Below are positions 21,001 through 29,642 of a stretch of 64,000 nucleotides of DNA, piece after piece (positions within the stretch are counted from its first letter, which is position 1; the number at the start of each line of letters is the position of its first letter). The stretch comes from Rhizopus arrhizus. Lineage: Eukaryota; Mucoromycota; Mucoromycetes; Mucorales; Rhizopodaceae. The stretch is from the NCBI GenBank assembly GCA_024220505.1, contig JAKZZE010000034.1, positions 186,001 through 250,000 on the forward strand, written 5' to 3'. The position numbers and the translations under genes were made by a program. The notes beneath the pieces were generated by a model, which saw nothing but the letters and a program-made list of their open reading frames with translations, made no database searches and was not told the origin of the DNA.

Positions 21001-22925
21001 GAAGGGTCTATTGGATCAGGTATTGTAGAGATATTAGGACTATCCCACGTAACAGCTAAACCTGTCAAGTTAATGTTTAACTTAGGCATAAGATCTGTAC
21101 CAATACAAATAGGTATATCCTTATCAAACTTAAAAATTTCAAATTCATGTAAGACATTGATTCCGTTATAAAATACTTTTATTTGATCTGTAATAGCAGT
21201 TCTAGGTACCAAGGTATTCAAACTAGCTAATTGTAATTTTCCTGAAACAGGAAAAGTTCTAACGTTTATAATTTTTGCTAGGTCAGGAGAGATCGTAGAA
21301 GTATTACACCCAGTATCAACCAAAGCCCAAGTACGGACATTTTCTATAGTGATGGGTACAAAAAAGGAATCAGTACGTTTGTTATTAAAACTGTGAAGTT
21401 TTGTATTAAACGGTTGCAACTTACATAATGATGAGTAGTAGTGGATGTCCTTGACGGCTTCATCGTCAAGATCCTGTTCTTCATCGTGGCTTTGTTGGTT
21501 GGCAGGGTTATATTTAGAAGCCTTTGTACCCATTGGTTTATCTTCACTGCCAGTCAACTGAAGTGAGCGGAATGCCCTGGTTATGGTAGGTGCAGTAGAG
21601 GAGGAGGAAGAGGCAGAACCAGCAGAAAGAGGTTGATTCCTTTTAGGGCAAACATTTAAATGCTCCCTAGTAAAAGGAGCGTTGCATTTAAAGCAACGCT
21701 TGCTAGATGTCTCTTTGTTCATATTGCCAGCAATTCCGAGTTCCTGAGCCTTTTTACAACGATCTGTTGTGTGGTTGCACTTTCCATGGATGATACAAGT
21801 CCTTCCATCCGTACGGTGGTTTCTTTTATGAATACCACTGGGAGGGTTCAACCCGTTGACTTGAGAGGGTTGGTTATTGAATTTTTTAGTTGACATATGG
21901 GGCAAGGTCTGTTGTTTCGTATGAAACTTTCTTGCGATACTAGAAAGGAGGTTTATGTCATTCCTTGCCTCCTGATCAAGACTGACGATGGCCATGTTGA
22001 CATGATTTTGGAGGCTACTAGTGAGGGAGTTCACAAACAAAATAGCCAAAAAATCATCAGCTACGGGAGTGGCTTCACGCTTGAGTTTCAAAAAGCGGTC
22101 AGTGTATTTTTCCACAGACTCATCAGGCTGCATACTGATGGTTAACAGCTCTCTTGAGGCGTGGGCTTGGGCCTCAGTGGATTCGATGCCATATTTCAAG
22201 GTTAATTGTTCCTTGAATATGGTCCAAGATAAATTCTTCTTTACCCGTAATTCATCATACCAAGAACGTTGAGTATGGGTAAGTGAGAAAGGGATGAGGC
22301 GCTGCCAATGCACCTGTACATCCAAGCGGTACGCAAAGAGGATATCCTCAAAACGTCGGATACAGTCAGCAATGTCTTTAAAGACGGGCAATGCTGAGTT
22401 CTCTACATTACCAGTGTACTGAAACAAAGGTAAGTTTTGAGGAACCACTGTAGGTTGACTGTTAGAACCGTTAATGGCAGAGCCATTGGTTTGTATAGTC
22501 AAGTTATTAGCCATTTTTGCTTGCAAGTCCAACAAGGAGGCCAAGATGGTAGACTTGGTCGTATATTCGCGGGAAAGGTTAGCAAGTTGCTTTCCTGTAA
22601 GCTCTTGACCCGTGATAGCCGCAGCAATTTGTTCTACCTGTTTCGTCAAAGTCTGGACGGTAGCCGTCAAATTACGACTACCCGAGACCTGAGAAGGTGG
22701 TGCTGCGCCACTGCCCTTGACACCAGCGAGTGGAGAGGCCATAGCCCTGGGTTCAACTTCTTCCATCTCTATATCTTCTGTAATAGAGTTTGGAGATCCA
22801 GTAAGAGGAAGTTCGATCCCATTAACCATGGAGGGCTTTTCAAGTCTAGGACCAATGAAAGCAGGGTCACTTTCAGAAAGAAGGGTTTCTTCGTTGTAAG
22901 CCAAAAGATTAGAGTTGATAGACAT
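18060..22925 (-). CDS. Gy2 Gag-Pol polyprotein with chromodomain
   Basis: About 1621 residues from the ATG at 22923-22925; the frame is open further up only through a TTG inside the LTR. Gag ends in two zinc-type motifs, CIIHGKCNHTTDRC and CFKCNAPFTREHLNVC. Then protease ALVDTGCNTS (about 535), RT with CFIDD (about 856), RNase H with ATDASN (about 1006), integrase HHCC (about 1190-1223), CIDLGT (about 1252), SSDNGTEF (about 1311) and the catalytic Glu in STNESFVG (about 1348), GPF module YEGPFVVHG, and chromodomain YLVRWKGYPPEYDTWEPAS (about 1550). The tail is rich in Lys, Arg and Asn. Gag and Pol share one frame. The architecture and double zinc motif match Gy3, so the two are sister families. 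Confidence 0.95.
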   Translation of the reverse strand: MSINSNLLAYNEETLLSESDPAFIGPRLEKPSMVNGIELPLTGSPNSITEDIEMEEVEPRAMASPLAGVKGSGAAPPSQVSGSRNLTATVQTLTKQVEQIAAAITGQELTGKQLANLSREYTTKSTILASLLDLQAKMANNLTIQTNGSAINGSNSQPTVVPQNLPLFQYTGNVENSALPVFKDIADCIRRFEDILFAYRLDVQVHWQRLIPFSLTHTQRSWYDELRVKKNLSWTIFKEQLTLKYGIESTEAQAHASRELLTISMQPDESVEKYTDRFLKLKREATPVADDFLAILFVNSLTSSLQNHVNMAIVSLDQEARNDINLLSSIARKFHTKQQTLPHMSTKKFNNQPSQVNGLNPPSGIHKRNHRTDGRTCIIHGKCNHTTDRCKKAQELGIAGNMNKETSSKRCFKCNAPFTREHLNVCPKRNQPLSAGSASSSSSTAPTITRAFRSLQLTGSEDKPMGTKASKYNPANQQSHDEEQDLDDEAVKDIHYYSSLCKLQPFNTKLHSFNNKRTDSFFVPITIENVRTWALVDTGCNTSTISPDLAKIINVRTFPVSGKLQLASLNTLVPRTAITDQIKVFYNGINVLHEFEIFKFDKDIPICIGTDLMPKLNINLTGLAVTWDSPNISTIPDPIDPSPIKPNKSPAGTHQQREQLMDALQPYLSANAKIPSTSACPLPEAIVRLETEPGKTTYRRQYPIALSIQPKVQEQVDKWLADGVIEIAPPNTAFNSPLLTVRKKDANGNYSDDVRVCIDPRHINAILIKDRTDRFQLPLIAELHQKMSAATLFTVLDLKQAFHRLPLADEHRALTAFTFNGQQYQFCRAPFGLTPIPNHFQRVLTTLLHDLPYVTCFIDDLTIGTGPDIEEHIKCVTTVIERLTSAKFILNVDKCHFMQTSVNILGFTISHNSLSLDSRKVANALAWPIPKTGKDIQRFLGLANYFRSHLPNFSTMTAPLDKLRNEGSLEHIWTDKYLQAFRNIQTALSNAPVLSIPDMRHELQLATDASNTGIGGVLYQIIDDKTRYIGFAARALSKSEMNYSTTKRELLAICYLFERFHKWLYGSQFTLYTDHKSLVYLGTQNIPNPMMLNWFETIFNYTFKVIHRPGIENVLPDSLSRLFSDDTEKRLGGDNNPQQLSIKNKNTKSQSKRTTDNSTNIKQRAVQLVDYMTPPEEERHNLLLKAHLLGHFGADAIVKTIHNDNLHWINIKKDALQLVSNCPECQQFNIGKHGYHPPRSILPDGPFDHVCIDLGTLNITSTEGHNFILVLVDLFTRFTILRPLMDKTAVSIANELRDIFCTFGWPKKLSSDNGTEFTNEIFNSLMETCGIDHRLSLPYNPLGNSTNESFVGIAKRALVKRLQGKKDEWNLFLPSIQYAMNCKYSRLHHSRPFVLMYNRQPNEFQDYSNAQSSIPNSSQQYAKALENKLDNMNNIVIPAIRNRIMTTQRTDNEYFTKKHRIVNQQFPTNSEVMIKNVNRNSKTDPRYEGPFVVHGVTKNGSYILTDKTGTLLSRDVPTSHIKLISTDNVVNNRADQQQYDVQAIIQHKGNNTSNYKYLVRWKGYPPEYDTWEPASSFDDMSMIEQYWARRNVNNNIGKRKRSSHTNVPTKTNNFNKRNKTK

Positions 22926-22976
22926 GTTTGAGAATAGCGTAGTAATAATAGAGTAAAGAGAATTCGTCAAAAAAAA

Positions 22977-23391
22977 TGATTTATCCAAGAATAGAAAGGA
23001 ACAAGAGAGGACGAGACTCGATAAAGAGATTGTTTTATTTAATAAGAAAATGATACTCTATTTATACTTTTCATACACGGATAATATTTCATGTCATGGA
23101 TTAATAATTAATGAGTATGATATAACTGATGACAAATAGATAATGGTTACGTGTTCTTCCATTGTTATCTTTGTCACCATAAGCATTTATCCATAGAATA
23201 CTCGTATATGATTGACTGCGATTGACTGTGATTTAGTTCCTGGATTTAATATAATTTAACCGTGCAATTACGCAGCATCTTATCCTTAATGAAGATTATC
23301 CGAATTAACCTGTAGCCTATCTATTGGATATATTTTACATGTAGCTTATTAATACTGTTTTCATATCGAGTTATGAATGATGGATACATCA
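22977..23391 (-). repeat. Gy2 5' LTR
   Basis: 415 bp; TSD TTGGC follows at 23392-23396. The oligo-T leader of the minus-strand RNA begins immediately at 22976. Confidence 0.93.
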
Positions 23392-24334
23392 TTGGCAAGT
23401 ACACATACTCATAGTCATGATGAGCAGCGACAGGGACGAAGCGGCGGTGGATGGCTTCCATTTGACGAGCAGTTGTCTTGCGACGGCGTGTAGGTGCTTT
23501 GCTCTTTGGTGCGGGTACATCCTTACCTTTTGTTGCCACAGCAGCGAAAGAAAGTGGTTCGGTTGATGAAGTCAGCGAGGTACTGGGACATGCGTACTTG
23601 GATGCTTCGGTACCTTGGGGCTCCTTTGTATCAAGAGTAAATGCTGGGATAGCATCAGTACAGATTTGGGCTTCAAGTTCTGCTATACGTTGCTGAGCAA
23701 TGTCCAAGTCGGTGCGCAAACGTTTGTTTTCTGCCATGACTTCTTCAAGAGCATTCAAACGTTTGTTTAAAAAGCGTGTTTGATCTTGTTGTTGCTTTTG
23801 ATATACTATAAACCAATCTGGAATACCAGATTGGGAGCTAAGATCAAGTATTTGAGTATCGCATAGAGCTAAAGGGTTCACTTCCCTGGTAAATAAAGGT
23901 TTGAGTGCGGAGTCATTCTGACTAAATGAAAAGTCTACAGGCTTGTCTAGACTAAGCTTGAAAGAAGAGGTGCTGGAATTCAAGTTCTTGTTCTTGTTCT
24001 TCAGGATCTGACTACGGGTAGTAGGCTTGGTAATGCTCTTTTTAACATTCGTAGGAACGTAAGGTGGAGTTCTGTCAGCAATTGTGCGCTTGCTGGGAAT
24101 TTCAATGGGTGTGCCCATAGGGGGTGCGGACTGAACAGTTGGTGCGGGTTGAACAAGTGGTCCGGGTTGGACAACTGGTGTGTCCTTAGGGGGTGCGGAC
24201 TGAACAGTTGGTCCGTGTTGAACAGGTGGTCCGGACTGGACATGTGGTGCGGACTGGACATGTGGTGCGGACTGGACATGTGGTGCCGGCACGGACGTGC
24301 CATTGCCGCTCTGATCTTGAGAATTTTTTTCCAT
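23392..24334 (-). pseudogene. LINE-T1b ORF1, N-terminal part
   Basis: Starts at the ATG 24332-24334 (MEKNSQDQS) and runs to the Gy2 insertion after YEYVYLP. It has the Pro/Val/Gln repeats, here with three tandem HVQSxP units that copy a lacks, and the coiled coil RFLNKRLNALEEVMAENKRL. The apparent continuation below 23392 is Gy2 LTR sequence. Confidence 0.9.
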
Positions 24335-24561
24335 GAGAGATCTCGAAATGTCAATATTCAAACGATTCGTTTTTTGGATATAGCTTGACGAATACGCTTC
24401 TATTTGGGTTGTAGTTTGTAATAAAGTTGTTTTGGATGTTGTATCTATCTTGCTAATGATGGATGGATGCGATTTAACAGACGGATGTAAAAGTTATTTG
24501 TGCGGATAAACGTTTAACCAGGTGCAAATTGGTGTAACGGTTAAAAACACGAAAGAAAGGC

Positions 24562-24576
24562 GCCCGTTTAGCACAG
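24562..24576 (+). repeat. LINE target-site duplication, copy 3 of 5
   Basis: GCCCGTTTAGCACAG between the 5' end of LINE-T1b and the 3' end of LINE-T2, a different family. Confidence 0.93.
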
Positions 24577-24846
24577 TCGAAAATTTATGTTTTTATTTAA
24601 AGATTAATGCAATCGACCTTTAGGCCATTATTTGCTAATCAAAGTACAAAAAAGAGAATATACATGATACGAAAAAAAGTCCTAGCGACCATTTGATGGA
24701 CCAAAAAAGAGGAGAGAGAAGAGAAGCCAAAAGAGAAATCAAAAGAGCTAATTTGTAGGATATCATGTTCGTGGTCTCCTCCGCATCGTGCACTAAGTGG
24801 TTGTGGCAGTGGGAGGTAGAAGCCAGAGGAACAATCAAAACACATT

Positions 24847-27800
24847 TCACCGAGAACGAGAAGTCGACCTTTCATACCAGAGTAATCCAGGTGAAGGATC
24901 ATTGGTGTAATCACCATCAGGGTTGCAAAGCTGGTCAAAGTGCCAAAGGATGGTACAAAGGCTGACCCAGAACGGAGGACAACGAGCAGAAGGAGAAACA
25001 GGCAACAAAGACAAGCAATAGTCAATGTGCAGCTCGGTAGAACCAGCAGGAGGAAAAGGAAGACAACACCAAAGAGCCGATGGAACCTGAGGACAGACCA
25101 TGAGATGGGCACGAGTGGTATGACCAAACAGACAAGCACAAGGACGAGGATCACCAGGCAGCCAACCCATACGCCAACGTATAAGCCGACTACGATCAGC
25201 GCGAGAAGCAGGAACATAGAGGATTGGATCCACTCGCAGTACAGGACGACATGCCTTGATCAAGACTTGAGAAGTCGAAGCCAGAAACTGGTCAAACCCT
25301 TGCTGACGATACGCATGTAACCAGGTTTTAAGCCGAGAAGGAGCTGTAACTTCTGGTGGATGATCGAGCACAATGCGTCGAGAGCGAAGAGTTGATAGTA
25401 GTGACGATGGCAGCGAAGAAGAAAGCAGCGACAGGAGGCAGTCATCAGGTAAAGTCTGGACACGGAGACAAAACTTCAATACCAAGGTATCAGCACGGAA
25501 ACGCATCGACGGTAGGTTACAGATGTGCCGAAGCACAACCGTCGACGAGGTCTTGTGGCCACCAACGATCAGACGCAGACACCGACTTTGAGCGCGCTCT
25601 AGCTCGTCATAGTCCTTTTTGAGCAGCTTCGAGATGGCTAGGCCATACTCTAACTTGGGACGTACAAACATAGCATAGAGACGAGAAGAGAACAGCAGCG
25701 AGAAACCAGATCGATTGGCACCAATAGCAGACAGTTGAGCCATCTTGAGCTGAGCACCAGGCTTGCGATGAGCGACCAGACGAGACGGAGAGATACCATT
25801 ACGGGTGAATGGCACGCCAAGATAAACGAACTCGTCGACAGACGGTATGTCTTCATCATAGAGTGTGAGACGGACGTATCTTGACGACGTCGGATCTGGA
25901 GCATTAAGGATGGCACATTTGGTAGGACTCCATCTGTAGCCGAGCACTTGTGAATGGATTTGGGCCAGGTCAAGCATCTGTTTGACTTCGCTTGCAGAAC
26001 CGAGAATAGCCACATCATCAGCATAAAGGAGAGAATTGATGGCTGTGGGTGACAAAGACAGAGAGGAGACATCCAAAGTCGGACCAAAAGGAAGACCAGG
26101 AGAGAGACCAAGACCAGCACCAGGAGGACCAGAAGGAGACAAGGACGAGACCATTGCTGTGGTACGCGTGGCAGCAGAACGAAGAAGAGCAGGTAGCGTA
26201 TTGATGTAAATCGAGTACAGGTGCGGACTCAAGACAGAGCCTTGAAGTACACCTGTACTCGGAGTGAATGGTATCGAGACTTGATTAGACATCAGGACCG
26301 AAATCGAAACATCATCAAAGAGATGAGCCAAGACAGAGACCAAAGCAAAAGGAGCGGAGACAGCCAAGAGTGATTGCCATATGACACGTCTGTCGACGGT
26401 ATCATAGGCAGCCTTGATATCAAGAAAAGCCACGACAGGGAAATGACACTTTCGACGATAGTACTCCTGTATCAAGTCATGCAAGCAGAGGGCTTGGTCA
26501 AGAGCACTTCGCTGTGGACGGAAACCACCTTGAGCAATGTCCAGTGGAGGCGAGACATCTTCTAAATGTGGAAAGAGACACATCTCAAACAGCTTTCGGA
26601 TGATGGACGTCAAGGAGATCGGCCTGAAGTTTGACGGTTGATGAGGATCGCCCTTCTTGTAGATAGGCACGACCTGCGCATGACGCCAAAGAGAAGGAGT
26701 GTAAGACCATTGGCAGCAGATATCAAAGAGACGAGCCAAGATAGCAGCTACTTGTTTGCGTATGGGAATAAGCATCTCTGTACGAAGATGATCAGAGCCA
26801 GGAGCTTTGCGCAGAGGAAGTCGACGCATTGTGTCAGCAACAGTGTCAGCCGAAAAAGAAGAAAGACCAGAACCAGAACCAAGACCAGCACCAAGACCAA
26901 GACCAAGACCAGAACCAGATGGGTCATCCTCAGAAAAGGATCCAAGATCAAAAGGGACATGATCATCAGACGATGGAAGAGGAGGAGGACGGGTGGACGG
27001 CAGACCAGAGCCAGAGTAGACAGATGCAAGATGATCCCGCATAGCATTGGCACCAGCGACAGGGCCATCAGGATGAGCATATGAGACTTGAGGACGACGA
27101 CGGTTATGGACTTGCTTGACCCTACGCACCGCAGAAGAAAAGTCGCCACGAGCGAGGGAGTCACAAAAGGCACGCCAAGATTCTCGTTTAGCTCGCTTGA
27201 CAGCCGTGCGGAAACGGACATGAGCTTCTTGATGGAGACCCCACCAGTAAGCTTTGTCAATCCCAAGAGACCAACGCCACTTACGGTAGAGCCAGTCGCG
27301 ACGATCAGCCAATGCCTGTAGTTGTGAGGTCCAAAACTTCTTCCATTGCTTGGGTCGAGAAACACGAGATCCAACAGACTTGTCCAGAGCAGAGTAGATG
27401 GCCGCATTGAGTTCATCGTTGAGATGGTCAATGGGTGGACGCGTTGGCGGTGGACTTGAGCACAGCTGTTGAAGCTGGTCAAGCAAAGCAGCAGACAAGG
27501 AACCAAAGGTAGACACATACAGCTTCTGGACTTCTGGTTCTTTCAACCGAGATAAATTCCAAAGACGACGAACTTGACCAGACGGAGGAGAAGAAGACTG
27601 TGTGGAATGGACCACAGGGACCGAGTACTCAAAAGAGAGCGACATCAGTTTGTGATCTGACCCCAAAGAAAGATCCAAGGCAACCGAGATACTTGCTGAA
27701 CGAACCAGTGGCATGTTGGTGATGTAGTAGTCTACAATGCTGCTTACCTCAGCATGACCACGGCAAGTCAGGTATGTTGGAATACCATAGGCAAGTGTCT

Positions 27801-28455
27801 TGTTCAGGATGTTAAGACCATGGTCGTCGCACCAACGACGAAGGACAGAGCTACGCATGTTAGTACGAGAGTCACCGACGAGACGACCAAGACGAACATT
27901 CAGATCACCGCAGATGATCGTATCGTCAGTGAGTGGCAGAGAATCCAGAACAGACTGTACCTCAGCAGTGGACAAAGAAGGAGGCAAGTAGAGACAGATG
28001 AGCCGTAGAGAACGACCCAACTGCAGACCAAGAGCATACTTACAGTTCACAGGGAACTCAACCACAGGAAGTGGACACCGAGGAGAGACCAAGGCAGAGA
28101 CACCCATAGAACCACGATACTGACCTGCAACTGGAGAGCCATAGAGATGGAACTGCTGCCATGAGGTCGGAAGGCGAGCAGGAGGAAGCAACCAGGTTTC
28201 GGTAATAAAGACCAACGAGAACGACTGGCAGTGACGGAGGAGGTCATCGACTGTGGAAGCCTGGAGACCGTTGGCATTCCACAAGCCGATGGTGAGCGGA
28301 ATAGATGAAGTTGATGATGTAGAACGAGAGGATGAACCATGGAAGCCATGAGAACCAAGAGAAACCAAAGGAGAGGAAGGAGTTGACGAATCTGGGACCA
28401 TACCAGATGTAGAGGCCGAGGATACATTATAATGACAAGTATTACTACTCATCAT
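24847..28455 (-). CDS. LINE-T2 ORF2: endonuclease-reverse transcriptase, intact
   Basis: 1202 residues. The start ATGATG at 28455 shares one base with the ORF1 stop (TAATG), so translation is probably coupled. Endonuclease: LWNANGLQ, FITETWLLPP, CGDLNVRLGR, LGSDHKLMSL. RT: KAPGSDHLRTEML, YKKGDPHQPSNFRPISLTS, FLDIKAAYDTVDRR, GVLQGSVLSPHLYS, LLYADDVAIL, YLGVPFTRNG. The C-terminal zinc-type motif is CACLFGHTTRAHLMVC. A Gly/Leu/Ser-rich stretch (about 26870-26925, GLGLGLGAGLGSGSG) lies just before the RT, and a second low-complexity insert lies before YADD. It is clearly related to T1 ORF2 along its length but well diverged. Confidence 0.95.
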   Translation of the reverse strand: MMSSNTCHYNVSSASTSGMVPDSSTPSSPLVSLGSHGFHGSSSRSTSSTSSIPLTIGLWNANGLQASTVDDLLRHCQSFSLVFITETWLLPPARLPTSWQQFHLYGSPVAGQYRGSMGVSALVSPRCPLPVVEFPVNCKYALGLQLGRSLRLICLYLPPSLSTAEVQSVLDSLPLTDDTIICGDLNVRLGRLVGDSRTNMRSSVLRRWCDDHGLNILNKTLAYGIPTYLTCRGHAEVSSIVDYYITNMPLVRSASISVALDLSLGSDHKLMSLSFEYSVPVVHSTQSSSPPSGQVRRLWNLSRLKEPEVQKLYVSTFGSLSAALLDQLQQLCSSPPPTRPPIDHLNDELNAAIYSALDKSVGSRVSRPKQWKKFWTSQLQALADRRDWLYRKWRWSLGIDKAYWWGLHQEAHVRFRTAVKRAKRESWRAFCDSLARGDFSSAVRRVKQVHNRRRPQVSYAHPDGPVAGANAMRDHLASVYSGSGLPSTRPPPLPSSDDHVPFDLGSFSEDDPSGSGLGLGLGAGLGSGSGLSSFSADTVADTMRRLPLRKAPGSDHLRTEMLIPIRKQVAAILARLFDICCQWSYTPSLWRHAQVVPIYKKGDPHQPSNFRPISLTSIIRKLFEMCLFPHLEDVSPPLDIAQGGFRPQRSALDQALCLHDLIQEYYRRKCHFPVVAFLDIKAAYDTVDRRVIWQSLLAVSAPFALVSVLAHLFDDVSISVLMSNQVSIPFTPSTGVLQGSVLSPHLYSIYINTLPALLRSAATRTTAMVSSLSPSGPPGAGLGLSPGLPFGPTLDVSSLSLSPTAINSLLYADDVAILGSASEVKQMLDLAQIHSQVLGYRWSPTKCAILNAPDPTSSRYVRLTLYDEDIPSVDEFVYLGVPFTRNGISPSRLVAHRKPGAQLKMAQLSAIGANRSGFSLLFSSRLYAMFVRPKLEYGLAISKLLKKDYDELERAQSRCLRLIVGGHKTSSTVVLRHICNLPSMRFRADTLVLKFCLRVQTLPDDCLLSLLSSSLPSSLLSTLRSRRIVLDHPPEVTAPSRLKTWLHAYRQQGFDQFLASTSQVLIKACRPVLRVDPILYVPASRADRSRLIRWRMGWLPGDPRPCACLFGHTTRAHLMVCPQVPSALWCCLPFPPAGSTELHIDYCLSLLPVSPSARCPPFWVSLCTILWHFDQLCNPDGDYTNDPSPGLLWYERSTSRSR

Positions 28456-29426
28456 TATAATGATCCAAAGCTGGAGCGAGAGGCAGGACGGTCTTGATCA
28501 TACTGATCCAGAAGCATTTCATCGTCAGGTTGGTCACGATGGCGCGGGAAGGCAGGACGGTCTTGCTTGGCAGCCAAGACTTCAGAGACAGCCTCATCAG
28601 ACACCATGGCATTGGCCAAAAAGAAACGAGAGACAGCAACAGCAACAGGATAGCGCAAGCGCTCAAGGGTACGAAGACAACGCTCGTTGGAAATATGCGA
28701 CATCTTTTCTTGACGTACCTCAAGAGACGCAGAAGAGAAAGCAGGGTCAGCAACGTTGTCCGGATCTAAGGGATCGAACTGATCAAGGACCTTGATCTTT
28801 GCTTTCTCCAGCAAAGAGACGAGAGCAGGCTTGTACTGGAGATGGACAAGCAGACCAACAACGGAGTGAGCTGGGAATGAAACATCTAACACCCGCCAGG
28901 TGTCAGCACCCAAGCGACCAAGACGACGACGAGCTTCAGTGTATGACATTTTGCGAGATCTAGGTATATACACGTATTCGAATCCTTGTTCACCTGTAAC
29001 AGGCTGGAAGCCTCTTGCAGCAGCGGCACGACGACGGAGTTTGTTCTTGGAACCACGTGAAGCCACAGTAGCCCAAGATGAAGCAGCAGTACCCAAAGAG
29101 GGCGAAGAAACGGTCTCTTTAGCACCATTTTGAGGAGCAGGAGAAGAAGCAGCGGCAGTTGAACTTGGGGTGTCCCTAGGAGTTCCGGCAGATTGTGCGG
29201 CAAGCTGTGCACGTAAAGAATTGATCTCATTGGCCTGACTGTTGGTCAGTTCCAAAAGGCGAGCGTTTTCGAGCTGGAGCTGCTCTAAGGCACTCAAGCG
29301 GGCAGTAAGGTCTTCGTAGGCTGCAGCCAAAGACTGAAGAGTGACGTCAGCATTTGAATTTGCTGAGTTTACTGAGGCAGCGGCGTTGGGGATCCTTGAA
29401 CCCAAGTTTTTTCTTAAGGGTCCCAT
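28455..29426 (-). CDS. LINE-T2 ORF1 protein (RNA-binding type)
   Basis: About 323 residues from the ATG at 29424-29426 (MGPLRKNLGS); the frame is open six codons further up only through a TTG. It contains a coiled coil (RLSALEQLQLENARLLELTN), a Ser/Ala-rich linker, a basic patch (SRGSKNKLRRRAAAARG) and a C-terminal domain parallel to T1 ORF1: FEYVYIPRSRKMSY, RVLDVSFPAHSVVGLLVH, DQFDPLDPDNVADPAF. It lacks the Val-Gln-Pro repeats of T1. The stop TAA overlaps the ORF2 start. Confidence 0.85.
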   Translation of the reverse strand: MGPLRKNLGSRIPNAAASVNSANSNADVTLQSLAAAYEDLTARLSALEQLQLENARLLELTNSQANEINSLRAQLAAQSAGTPRDTPSSTAAASSPAPQNGAKETVSSPSLGTAASSWATVASRGSKNKLRRRAAAARGFQPVTGEQGFEYVYIPRSRKMSYTEARRRLGRLGADTWRVLDVSFPAHSVVGLLVHLQYKPALVSLLEKAKIKVLDQFDPLDPDNVADPAFSSASLEVRQEKMSHISNERCLRTLERLRYPVAVAVSRFFLANAMVSDEAVSEVLAAKQDRPAFPRHRDQPDDEMLLDQYDQDRPASRSSFGSL

Positions 29427-29627
29427 CTTTTTGACAAACTTCAAACTGATAAAAAGCGATGTAAAGTTGACGTATTCAAAAAATTAAAGGTACCAAAAGG
29501 TGTATTTTTGAAAGATGAATCGAATGGTGTAAAAATTGGAGACGGATGGCTTGATTTGGCGGAGTTATCGGCTTTTTTAAAAAATAAACAAGTTTACCTT
29601 TTTAACCAAAAGCGAAAGAAAAAAAAA

Positions 29628-29642
29628 GCCCGTTTAGCACAG
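29628..29642 (+). repeat. LINE target-site duplication, copy 4 of 5
   Basis: GCCCGTTTAGCACAG between the 5' end of LINE-T2 and the 3' end of LINE-T1c. Confidence 0.93.

Larger units (their letters stand above)
17439..23391 (-). mobile_element. Gy2, complete chromodomain Ty3/gypsy element
   Basis: 5953 bp, minus strand. LTRs are 415 bp (TGAT...ATCA in plus reading) and differ by one base seen by eye (T/C in GGTTA[T/C]GTG). TSD TTGGC. The polypurine tract on the minus strand is CCTGGAAGGGGGCAA, at 17854-17868. After the 5' LTR the minus strand reads TTTTTTTTGACGAATTC, with no tRNA primer complement. The single long ORF is intact, so it is probably recent and possibly active. Confidence 0.95.
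13214..24561 (-). mobile_element. LINE-T1 copy b, full length, split by Gy2
   Basis: Same layout as copy a: 3' UTR 13214-13421, ORF2 13422-16922 intact, ORF1 split into 16919-17438 and 23392-24334, 5' UTR 24335-24561. Gy2 (17439-23391) is inserted in ORF1 with TSD TTGGC (17434-17438 and 23392-23396). The outer flanks are both GCCCGTTTAGCACAG. Confidence 0.93.
24577..29627 (-). mobile_element. LINE-T2, complete element of a second family
   Basis: 5051 bp on the minus strand: 5' UTR 29427-29627, ORF1 28455-29426, ORF2 24847-28455, 3' UTR 24577-24846. Both ORFs are open, so it could be autonomous. The 3' UTR is unrelated by eye to that of T1, yet both flanks are the same 15-base tRNA sequence. 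The 5' tip (TTTTTTTTTCTTTCG on the minus strand) resembles that of T1 (GCCTTTCTTTCG). There is no poly(A) tail at the 3' end. Confidence 0.93.
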
